In this document: positions 1-6,645 of the stretch, in pieces
How positions within the stretch are numbered: position 1 is the first letter of the stretch
How the letters are laid out: each line of letters opens with the position of its first letter
Assembly (NCBI GenBank): GCA_002297545.1
Contig: DBLZ01000033.1
Span: 1-14,596, forward strand
DNA: 14,596 nucleotides
Direction of reading: 5' to 3'
Origin: Prevotellaceae bacterium UBA711
GTDB lineage: Bacteria > Bacteroidota > Bacteroidia > Bacteroidales > Bacteroidaceae
Notes under the pieces: generated by a model
Told to the model about the DNA's origin: nothing
Databases searched by the model: none
Seen by the model: the letters and a program-made list of their open reading frames with translations, nothing else
Position numbers and translations under genes: made by a program

Positions 1-66
1 CTACGGGAATCGAACCCGTGTTCCATGCGTGAGAGGCATGTGTCCTAGCCCCTAGACGAAATCGCC
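1..66 (-). tRNA. tRNA-Glu (anticodon CTC), 3' end cut by window edge
   Basis: Read on the minus strand, the gene begins at 66 with GGCGATT, followed by T8 and C9, a D arm (GTCT...AGGAC), a five-pair anticodon stem CATGC/GCATG around the seven-base loop CTCTCAC, and a T arm ACGGG-TTCGATT-CCCGT. The loop gives anticodon CTC (plus-strand 31-33), which reads the glutamate codon GAG. Only two bases of the 3' acceptor strand (AG) fall inside the window, so about five paired bases plus the discriminator lie outside. The D-arm start TCGTCTAG is typical of bacterial glutamate tRNAs. A matching promoter lies just upstream. Confidence 0.93.
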
Positions 67-86
67 ATCAACTCTTGATTGCGTTG

Positions 87-118
87 CAAAGGTACAACAA
101 TTTCAAGAATAAACCAAA
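87..118 (-). promoter_or_regulatory. Bacteroidetes-type promoter for tRNA-Glu
   Basis: On the minus strand TTTG (118-115) is followed after 20 bases by TACCTTTG (94-87). This fits the known Bacteroides sigma-ABfr consensus, TTTG at -33 and TAnnTTTG at -7. The -7 element ends about 20 bases before the first base of the tRNA, so transcription should start a few bases ahead of the mature 5' end. Confidence 0.8.
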
Positions 119-165
119 CTTTTCGGTATGCTTTTTCTCCTCGAGCTTAAGAATGGATAATAACA

Positions 166-228
166 GATGGATGCGACAAGGTACACTTGTCACATCCATC
201 CATGTTAGTCAAGAGCAGGATATGCTCT
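166..228 (-). terminator. Paired hairpins ending the glycogen operon
   Basis: Two hairpins follow the GH57 stop codon (237-239). The first is small: AGAGCA (212-217) pairs with TGCTCT (223-228) across five bases. The second is long: GATGGATG (166-173) pairs with CATCCATC (193-200); after one C/A mismatch, GACAAG (175-180) pairs with CTTGTC (186-191) around a five-base loop. No strong U tract follows on the minus strand, so this could be a weak intrinsic terminator or a 3'-end stabilising structure. It lies between the operon and the tRNA promoter on the same strand. Confidence 0.65.
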
Positions 229-236
229 CCTTATCT

Positions 237-1673
237 CTACTTCTTATCTGCAGTTTTCTTGCTTGTCGCTTTCTTAGGAGCGGCTTTCTTGGCTGTTGCT
301 GTTTTGGGAGCAGACTTCTTTGTCGGCTCTTCTTTTACGGCAGGGATAGGTTCGGCCGTTTTGTCTGTTTTACCTTCATACTTCTCAAGACGAGCACGCA
401 GTACACTTACCTCATTTTCCTTGACAGTAAGTTCGTCACCAAGGTTGGCTATCTGGGTGTAGAGGGCATTCAACTCATCATTCTCCACATTGTCTGAGAA
501 TAGATCATTCACTCTCTTTATGAAATCACCGAGGATGTTCATGTAATTGGTGAAAGCATCGAACGCGCTGTCATAGAAGCTACGCAACATGGGTACAGCC
601 TGAGGCTTGGTGGTCATGTAATGGAAATTGTTGGTTGCTTGCAAACGATCCCAATCCTGCTTGATACGACGATCTTTGCATGCAAGGATACGGCCGACAA
701 ACTTCTCTTCATAGAGTTTGGCAAAAGCCTCGCGCTGCATAGTATTACCCAACCATCCGGATACATCGCGCTCCTCGTCATTCCATGACATGGGATATGG
801 TACATCCATGGTATCCACGGCTTTACGTTTCTCTACCAATTCGGTGGGAGTAGCAAAGCCTATGCCACGCTGGGCAGCACATGCGGGCAAAGCCTTGATG
901 AACTCAAGAATGTTGCTGGAAAGTGGCTGGAACATGCCTATGGCACACAACTCCATACCTATATTGATGACCTCCTCGTTCTGAGGAAGGGCTGCAATCC
1001 AATCCATGTACTTGTCAGCCATTAACGGATATTCGCTCCAACTGCTGTTAGAGAAACGCAGACCTATGTCATCGCTCAATTTATAATCGCGCATCAGCAA
1101 TGAGATGCGGTTATCCATGGCGCAAGAATAGATGTAGTGCGGGCTTTTCCATCCAAGTATGTGCTTGGCTCCCTCTATGAAGAAACCTTTGTATCCCATT
1201 TCTGCAGCCATGCTACCTATCTCGTCACTATATATAAGGTTGGAGTTGCGGATAACCTTGGGGGCTATGCCAAATAGTTCCTTGATACGATGTGCCTGAC
1301 GCTGAACCTCATTTTTGAAGCTTTCCTCACTGCCGATAGAAGCAAGGCCATGGCTGTATGGTTCAGCCATGAAGTCTACCTGTCCGGTCTCTGCTATCTG
1401 CTGCAACAGGTCAATGACATCAGGAGCATACTGCTCAAGCATCTCTATGGCCACGCCTGAAAGAGCAAAACAGCACTTGAATTCCTTGTGCTGCTTGCAC
1501 ATCTCTAATAATGTATGCAGCGTGGGAATGTAACTATTCTCTGCCGTGTCATGGATTGAGCGCTCGTTCTCGTAGTCGTCGTAATAATAATGGTCCTTGC
1601 CTATGTCAAAGAAACGATAGCGCTTCAGATGAACAGGCTGATGTATCTCGAAATATAAACAAATCTGTTTCAT
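237..1673 (-). CDS. GH57 alpha-amylase-like protein, probable pseudoenzyme, with basic tail
   Basis: 478 residues, cytoplasmic (no signal peptide). The first 300 or so residues form a GH57 domain: HQP at 11-13, a GVAIEM segment at 73-78, EPYSH at 104-108 and the region around 141-150. GH57 alpha-amylases use a glutamate nucleophile and an aspartate acid/base, in M. jannaschii Glu145 and Asp237. By motif, the nucleophile site here is Asn145 (context RNSNLIY). The acid/base region, usually like MDYETFGEH, reads GMELCAIGMF near 239-248, with Glu241 where Asp is expected. Both catalytic residues therefore look replaced. Residues 398-432 look like a coiled coil, and 433-478 are rich in Lys, Ala, Pro and Thr. 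Degenerate GH57 homologues have been described in the family literature. It is the last gene of the glycogen operon, 55 bases after the glycosyltransferase, so a glycogen-linked structural or regulatory role is my inference. Confidence 0.85.
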   Translation of the reverse strand: MKQICLYFEIHQPVHLKRYRFFDIGKDHYYYDDYENERSIHDTAENSYIPTLHTLLEMCKQHKEFKCCFALSGVAIEMLEQYAPDVIDLLQQIAETGQVDFMAEPYSHGLASIGSEESFKNEVQRQAHRIKELFGIAPKVIRNSNLIYSDEIGSMAAEMGYKGFFIEGAKHILGWKSPHYIYSCAMDNRISLLMRDYKLSDDIGLRFSNSSWSEYPLMADKYMDWIAALPQNEEVINIGMELCAIGMFQPLSSNILEFIKALPACAAQRGIGFATPTELVEKRKAVDTMDVPYPMSWNDEERDVSGWLGNTMQREAFAKLYEEKFVGRILACKDRRIKQDWDRLQATNNFHYMTTKPQAVPMLRSFYDSAFDAFTNYMNILGDFIKRVNDLFSDNVENDELNALYTQIANLGDELTVKENEVSVLRARLEKYEGKTDKTAEPIPAVKEEPTKKSAPKTATAKKAAPKKATSKKTADKK

Positions 1674-1728
1674 AACTTATATTATTTATCGTTGAATTCT
1701 AATATGTTTTGCACTCTCGCTTCTTGAA

Positions 1729-3036
1729 TCACTTTATGCTCTTTACCGCATTGAGGTAGTCGTCGTTGTTGAAATAACCACGGCCACAGAGCTGGTTGTA
1801 ACATTCACGGATACGCAGGCCGACCTTTTCCCATGTAATGCGTGCCACCTCCTTGATGCCCTCCTCGGAGAGATATTTGTACAAAGCCTCATTGGTGCAG
1901 ACACTGTACATGGCATCGGCCATGGCATCTATGTCCCAGTAGTCCACCTTGATTACGTTGTCCAGTATCTCGCCACAGCCGGATTGTTTGGAAATGATGG
2001 ATGGGCATCCGCATTGCATGGCCTCCAGCGGGGCTATGCCAAATGGTTCGGATACAGATGGCATGACAAATACATCAGAGTTCTTGTATGCCTCATAAAC
2101 CTGACGTCCTTTCTGGAAGCCGGGGAAATGGAATCTGTCTGCAATGCCACGCTCGGCAGCCAATTGTATCATGGCGTTCATCATATCACCGCTACCTGCC
2201 ATGCAGAAACGGATGTTGCGGGTACGTTGGAGTACCTTGGCTGCAGCCTCCACAAAGTATTCGGGGCCCTTCTGCATGGTGATACGTCCAAGGTATGTAA
2301 CCACTTTCTCGCCAGGAGTCTTGTTGGGCACGATGTCCAGCAAATCTTGGCTGAGGGGATATACCGCATTATGCATGGCCACACACTTGCGCGGATCTTG
2401 ATGATATTGGTTTATCACGGTTTGGCGTGTGTGCTCGGATACACACATGATGCAGTCGGCGTGATCCATACCGTTCTTCTCTATACTGTAGACCGTGGGA
2501 TTAACCTTGCCGCGAGAACGGTCGAAATCGGTGGCATGGACATGGATACACAGAGGTTTACCACTGACCATCTTGGCGTGTACGCCAGCTGGATATGTTA
2601 ACCAGTCATGAGCATGAATCAGGTCAAACTCTTCGCTGCGTGCCAAAACACCTGCTATGATGCTGAAATTATTTATCTCGTCATGCAAATTACCTGGATA
2701 GCCACCTGCAAATTGCATACAGCCCAAATCGTCCAATCCCTGCAGATAATTAAAATCAGCATACAGGTGGTCACGGAAGCGATAATAGTCCTCCGCTGTG
2801 TGACCAATGAATCGATCCTTGATCCAGTCGTAATTAACATCACGCCATACTACTGGCACCTGGCTCATATTTATAATCTTTAGGAAACCTTCTTCCTCAC
2901 CCGTAGGCTTGGGCATACAGAAAGTTGTCTCCACATCACCCTGAAGGCTCAATCCCTTGGTGATACCATAACTGGCAACGGCAAGACCTCCATAAATCTT
3001 AGGAGGAAACTCCCAACCGAACATTAGTACTTTCAT
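1729..3036 (-). CDS. Glycogen-synthase-like glycosyltransferase (GT-B fold)
   Basis: 435 residues, cytoplasmic. It probably transfers glucose from a nucleotide sugar (ADP- or UDP-glucose, not decidable here) to the growing end of an alpha-1,4-glucan. Visible motifs: KIYGGL at 13-18, which matches the KxGGL nucleotide-sugar loop of GlgA-type synthases; HAHDW at 141-145, also shared with GlgA; GRITMQKG at 250-257 with the usual Arg and Lys; and EPFGIAPLE at 330-338, the E-x7-E signature of retaining GT-B enzymes. The N-terminal half resembles GT5-type synthases and the C-terminal half is a general glycosyltransferase-1 domain. The length is somewhat short of typical bacterial GlgA (about 480). 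It lies 20 bases after the debranching enzyme and before the GH57 gene on the same strand, an arrangement known in Bacteroides. The start at 3036 gives an immediate beta strand (KVLMFGWEFPP), as expected. Confidence 0.87.
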   Translation of the reverse strand: MKVLMFGWEFPPKIYGGLAVASYGITKGLSLQGDVETTFCMPKPTGEEEGFLKIINMSQVPVVWRDVNYDWIKDRFIGHTAEDYYRFRDHLYADFNYLQGLDDLGCMQFAGGYPGNLHDEINNFSIIAGVLARSEEFDLIHAHDWLTYPAGVHAKMVSGKPLCIHVHATDFDRSRGKVNPTVYSIEKNGMDHADCIMCVSEHTRQTVINQYHQDPRKCVAMHNAVYPLSQDLLDIVPNKTPGEKVVTYLGRITMQKGPEYFVEAAAKVLQRTRNIRFCMAGSGDMMNAMIQLAAERGIADRFHFPGFQKGRQVYEAYKNSDVFVMPSVSEPFGIAPLEAMQCGCPSIISKQSGCGEILDNVIKVDYWDIDAMADAMYSVCTNEALYKYLSEEGIKEVARITWEKVGLRIRECYNQLCGRGYFNNDDYLNAVKSIK

Positions 3037-3056
3037 AGTATGTGTCCTCCTTTATA

Positions 3057-5000
3057 TCAGTATTCGTTATACTTATCCAACAGCTTAACCACTCGCATAA
3101 TTCCGGCTACATTCATGGCAAAGGATATTGCACCACGACCATGGAATGGTGGATTGCCATCGAAAAGCTCAGGAATTGTGCCTATGCAATGATAGAAGAG
3201 CTCTTCTTCATAACCCACAAGCAAACGATCTACGAAACTGACACGTGACATCTTGTGTACATTGAGGCATGCCTCCATATAGAAGCCAGCCAGCCATGGC
3301 CATGCAGTACCTTGATGATAAGCGTGATCACGCTGCACCTGAGGCCCAACATACATAGGATTGTAGCCAGTGCTCTTTGGAGACAAGCTTCGCAATCCCT
3401 TTGGGGTGAGTAACTCTTTGGTACAATAGTCCAAAACGGACTTTTGCTGTTTCTTGTCCAAAGGACTGTAGTCGAAAGCCACGGCAAAGATCATATTGGG
3501 TCGTACGAGATAATCGCGATACCCGTCCACACAATAGTCACAAAGGTAACCGTATTCATTCCAGAACATGGCAACAAAACTCTTGCTAACTTGCTCTGCC
3601 AATTCTGAAAATTCCTTGACGTGTTGGGCCGCTCCGGTCTGAGTGCAAATGTCCACGCAAAACTTAATGGCATTATACCACAGAGCATTGAACTCAACAA
3701 TATAACCTGTACGTGGAACTATCGGACGTCCATTTGCAGTGGAATTCATCCATGTTATGGCTTTATCCTTACCTTCACTATACAGCAATTTGTTGTCCAT
3801 GACCTTCAGGTTGGGGTGATTATTACCCAGTATCCATGTCATGATGTCTTTGATGAGTGCATAGTACTTTTGTACGCACTTCTCCATGCCAACAAATTTA
3901 CCATACTGCTGAATACACCATATAGCCCAAAGCAAGACATCCGGCTGTTCCATTTCTTGGATGCTGACCTCTATCTTCTCGCCACTCATGAATGCCCGAA
4001 TAGCCTTCTCGGAGGTTTCCATTACATCGTCATACTTTGTCAACTCGTTGTTGGTCAGTGTCAAACCAGGCAAAGAAATAAACTGGTCTCGTGCACGACA
4101 CTTGAACCATGGATAACCGGCCAAGACATAATCCTCATGCTCACGGTGTACAATAAACTGATGAGCACTATTTACAAGAGTGTTGTAGAAGTTATCGCGA
4201 GGTGTACGGATATTCACCTCAAACTCGGCCAACTCTGCAAGCTTTGTCGTGTCGATTTCGCTCAAGCCTGCGCTGAACACAACGCTTTCACCTTTCTTGA
4301 TGTTGAAGTCAAAGTATCCCGGAACATAAAGATCTTCATTGCTGGCATAGCCACGCTCTTGTTCCTTTGGATACTCTACGCCCTTATACCAATTGGGATC
4401 ATATACGAATTGGTTTTCTTTGTCCAGCTGCATATACAAGTCAGGATAGCCCTCATACATACATGTGCGTATGCCGCCTGGTACATTATGATACTCGCGA
4501 GAAGCAAGGCTGTTTTCGTGCGTGTACTCGCGTACACTTCTGAAAGCAAGGAATGGACGAAGGCGCAATGTCGTTTCACTGTGGGCATCTACCAGCGTAT
4601 AACGGATGATTATGCGATCCTCAAAGTGCTGGAACATCTGCTCCTTTTTCAACACTACACCACCAACACGATAAACTGTCGTAGGTACTTTAAGAGAGTC
4701 AAACTCTCGGATATACTTGTGACCACGAGGAGCATAGTTGTCGCCGGAATACTTATGTAAACCGAGGTTGAACTCTGCTCCATGCTGGATGACCGTAGCG
4801 TCCAAACTGGATAAGAGCACATGGTTCTCTTGATCCAACTTAGGAACTGGCACAACCAACAATCCGTGATACTTACGAGTATTGCAGTCAACAATCGTTG
4901 AACAAGAATAGGCTCCGGAGCGATTAGAACGCAGGATCTCCTTTGGCAGGCTTTCCTCCAGGTTCGTCATCAGAGTCTTGTCAAAACGTAAATAACTCAT
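3057..5000 (-). CDS. Glycogen debranching enzyme (amylo-alpha-1,6-glucosidase, GH133 type)
   Basis: 647 residues, cytoplasmic. It should hydrolyse alpha-1,6 branch points of glycogen, working with phosphorylase or amylases. The N-terminal 260 or so residues match the GDE N-terminal domain (RSGAYSCSTIVDCNTRKYHG from residue 27). The C-terminal part is an (alpha/alpha)6 barrel with RARDQFISLPGL at 302-313, where Asp305 sits at the usual acid position, then TWMNSTANGRP from 416, EFNALWYNA at 436-444, RDHAYHQGTAWPW at 557-569 and PELFDGNPP at 610-618, whose Glu611 is a likely base. The length is normal for the Bacteroidetes form. It is the first gene of the operon, and a TAnnTTTG element lies 35 bases before its ATG. 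The divergent neighbour is a Crp/Fnr regulator, which may control it. Confidence 0.92.
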   Translation of the reverse strand: MSYLRFDKTLMTNLEESLPKEILRSNRSGAYSCSTIVDCNTRKYHGLLVVPVPKLDQENHVLLSSLDATVIQHGAEFNLGLHKYSGDNYAPRGHKYIREFDSLKVPTTVYRVGGVVLKKEQMFQHFEDRIIIRYTLVDAHSETTLRLRPFLAFRSVREYTHENSLASREYHNVPGGIRTCMYEGYPDLYMQLDKENQFVYDPNWYKGVEYPKEQERGYASNEDLYVPGYFDFNIKKGESVVFSAGLSEIDTTKLAELAEFEVNIRTPRDNFYNTLVNSAHQFIVHREHEDYVLAGYPWFKCRARDQFISLPGLTLTNNELTKYDDVMETSEKAIRAFMSGEKIEVSIQEMEQPDVLLWAIWCIQQYGKFVGMEKCVQKYYALIKDIMTWILGNNHPNLKVMDNKLLYSEGKDKAITWMNSTANGRPIVPRTGYIVEFNALWYNAIKFCVDICTQTGAAQHVKEFSELAEQVSKSFVAMFWNEYGYLCDYCVDGYRDYLVRPNMIFAVAFDYSPLDKKQQKSVLDYCTKELLTPKGLRSLSPKSTGYNPMYVGPQVQRDHAYHQGTAWPWLAGFYMEACLNVHKMSRVSFVDRLLVGYEEELFYHCIGTIPELFDGNPPFHGRGAISFAMNVAGIMRVVKLLDKYNEY

Positions 5001-5034
5001 AGGTATTATATGTATAGGTTAATCTTTCGCACAT

Positions 5035-5042
5035 CAAAGTTA
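5035..5042 (-). promoter_or_regulatory. -7 element of the glycogen operon promoter
   Basis: On the minus strand TAACTTTG (5042-5035) is an exact TAnnTTTG match. Transcription would start near 5028, leaving a leader of about 28 bases before the ATG at 5000. I see no clean TTTG 19-21 bases further upstream, so the promoter may be weak alone and need an activator. That would fit a divergent Crp/Fnr gene, but this is inference. Confidence 0.6.
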
Positions 5043-5062
5043 GCACTTTTTTATGATATTAT

Positions 5063-5093
5063 TTTGCCATTACACATATTTGAAATAATTTTG
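5063..5093 (+). promoter_or_regulatory. Promoter of the Crp/Fnr - MiaA-like gene pair
   Basis: TTTG (5063-5066), 19 bases, then TAATTTTG (5086-5093): both halves of the Bacteroides promoter consensus at proper spacing. The start codon at 5122 is 28 bases after the -7 element. The promoter is back to back with the glycogen operon promoter, with about 20 bases between the two elements, so one bound regulator could affect both. Confidence 0.75.
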
Positions 5094-5121
5094 TGTCCTA
5101 TAACATACATAGCACATATAA

Positions 5122-5823
5122 ATGTCCAAGAAGAAGGTTCCGTGGGAGGAATATATTGACAAAATAGGCGATATGCTGGATACTCTCACGGAAAGTCAGC
5201 GCTCAGAATTGCTTGATCACATCTCTATAGTCAAGTACAAGAAGAACGATGTCATATATAGAGAAGGAGATTTGCCAACCAATCTTCTCTGCTTGATTAG
5301 TGGCAAAGTAAAAATATACAAAGAAGGTGTGGGCGGACGTTTTCAGATTATGCGTGTAGTGGGCGAGACAGAATACTTTGCATACCGAGCATACATGGCG
5401 GGTGAACCGTTCATAACAGCAGCTGCAGCCTTTGAACCATGTGTGGTATTAAAGGTTCCTTTGGGTATTGTCATCAAGATGATTCAAGAGAACGCTGCGT
5501 TAGGATGGTTCTTCATACAAAGGTTAGCGCAAGACCTGGGGCTAAGTGACGAGCGTACAGTCAATCTCACTCAAAAACACATACGAGGACGTTTAGCCGA
5601 GAGTCTCCTGTTCCTAAGGGATAGTTACGGTATGGAAGAAGATGGCTGCACATTATCCATATATTTATCGCGCGAGGACTTGGCTAATCTTTCCAACATG
5701 ACCACGGCCAATGCTATTCGCACACTTTCTGCTTTTACCGCAGAAAGGTTGGTGGCTACGGACGGTCGCAAGATTAAGATATTGGACACACAAGGATTGG
5801 AGCGAATATCTAAGATTGGATAA
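5122..5823 (+). CDS. Crp/Fnr-family transcription regulator
   Basis: 233 residues. Residues about 18-135 form a cyclic-nucleotide-binding-like beta barrel (KYKKNDVIYREGD at 38-50, LISGKVKIYKEG at 58-69). Residues about 150-225 form a winged helix, with a likely helix-turn-helix at SREDLANLSNMTTANAIRTL (183-202). Where CRP has its cAMP phosphate-binding cassette (GELGLFEE...RSA), this protein reads GETEYFAYRA at 81-90 and lacks the paired Arg-Ser, so classical cAMP binding is unlikely. I see no cysteine cluster like the FNR iron-sulfur site. It is divergent from the glycogen operon and 6 bases before the MiaA-like gene, so the two are almost certainly co-transcribed. No Shine-Dalgarno site is visible. 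The target genes and ligand are unknown; the glycogen operon is the obvious candidate target by position. Confidence 0.88.
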   Translation: MSKKKVPWEEYIDKIGDMLDTLTESQRSELLDHISIVKYKKNDVIYREGDLPTNLLCLISGKVKIYKEGVGGRFQIMRVVGETEYFAYRAYMAGEPFITAAAAFEPCVVLKVPLGIVIKMIQENAALGWFFIQRLAQDLGLSDERTVNLTQKHIRGRLAESLLFLRDSYGMEEDGCTLSIYLSREDLANLSNMTTANAIRTLSAFTAERLVATDGRKIKILDTQGLERISKIG

Positions 5824-5829
5824 TCCAAC

Positions 5830-6588
5830 ATGAGTATGTATCCTGTAGACATCATTACTATACTTGGCCCTACCGCATCAGGCAAGACTCCTTTTGCTGC
5901 GCGATTGGCTCATTCTCTTGGTGATGCCGAAATTATATCCGCAGACTCACGCATGGTCTATCGTGGAATGACTATAGGCAGCGGAAAGGACTTGGCCGAC
6001 TATGTGGTGGATGGTAATAATGTGCCGTACCACCTGATTGATATATGTGAACCTGGATACAGATTCAATGTATATGAATTTCAGTGTGCGTTTCAGAATG
6101 CCTATATGGATATTACGGCACGTGAAAAATTGCCTATTATGTGTGGTGGTACCGGATTGTACATTGAAAGTGTGCTGAAATCATATGAACTTGGACAAGT
6201 GAGATTTCCAGAACGCAAGAGCCTTACCATAGGTCTGAAGATAGAACGTGAGTTGAGACGAGAGAAAATAACACGTCGTCTTAAAGCACGTTTGGAGGAA
6301 GGCATGATAGACGAAGTACGAACACTATTACAAAAAGTTCCTGCCGAGAGACTTATTCGTTATGGGCTTGAATACAAGTTTGTAACACTGTATTGTATTG
6401 GAGAACTCACATATGATGAGATGTTTAGACTGTTGGAAATCGCCATCCATCAGTTTGCCAAACGCCAAATGACATGGTTCCGTGGTATGGAGGAACGACG
6501 AGGCCTGCCGATACATTGGATAGATGCCACCCTACCCCATGAGGAAAAGGTTGCCATAGCCTTGAAACTATTGGCAAACATGCAGTAA
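5830..6588 (+). CDS. miaA: Short MiaA-like tRNA dimethylallyltransferase with internal deletion
   Basis: 252 residues against about 300 for usual MiaA. The family transfers a dimethylallyl group to N6 of A37 in tRNAs reading UNN codons. Present are the P-loop GPTASGKT (13-20), Asp39-Ser40 of the DSxQVYRGMDIG signature, GKDLADY (52-58), PYHLIDICEPG (66-76), CGGTGLYIE (105-113) and the C-terminal stretch ELRREKITRRLKARLEEGM (141-159) to HQFAKRQMTWFRGME (207-221). Two departures stand out. The usual Gln of DSxQVYR is Met42. The segment between LKSYELGQV (ends 124) and SLTIGLKIE (131) is about 50-60 residues shorter than in the Bacteroidetes MiaA form I know; it normally carries the helical insertion and the R-x-x-R-A-x-E-I tRNA-contacting motif. 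The frame is intact, so this is not a simple frameshift pseudogene. It may be an inactive or repurposed paralogue. Confidence 0.82.
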   Translation: MSMYPVDIITILGPTASGKTPFAARLAHSLGDAEIISADSRMVYRGMTIGSGKDLADYVVDGNNVPYHLIDICEPGYRFNVYEFQCAFQNAYMDITAREKLPIMCGGTGLYIESVLKSYELGQVRFPERKSLTIGLKIERELRREKITRRLKARLEEGMIDEVRTLLQKVPAERLIRYGLEYKFVTLYCIGELTYDEMFRLLEIAIHQFAKRQMTWFRGMEERRGLPIHWIDATLPHEEKVAIALKLLANMQ

Positions 6589-6645
6589 CTCACGTTTGCT
6601 ATATTTGTTCCCTACTTACACATGGCGGCACTATTAAGGTGTCAT

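Noticed and set aside
1984..2601. Plus-strand open frame of 205 codons opposite the glycosyltransferase gene
   Set aside because: Antisense to a well-supported glycosyltransferase, no family resemblance, composition follows the opposite strand.
3621..4760. Long plus-strand open frame (379 codons) opposite the debranching enzyme gene
   Set aside because: It lies wholly antisense to a gene with clear family motifs, shows no recognisable domain, and no promoter element precedes it. It is best explained as a shadow frame.
5083..5091. AAATAATTT as a possible regulator operator
   Set aside because: A short AT-only near-palindrome overlapping the -7 element is expected by chance in AT-rich promoter DNA; no longer dyad typical of a Crp/Fnr site was found.
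4900..5130. Search for a riboswitch or CRISPR-like repeats in the divergent region
   Set aside because: No repeated units and no recognisable conserved RNA fold were seen; both leaders appear to be under 30 bases.
6589..6645. Possible terminator between the MiaA-like gene and the metal exporter
   Set aside because: Only a four-pair ACAC/GTGT match with a long loop is present, and no U tract; not enough to call.
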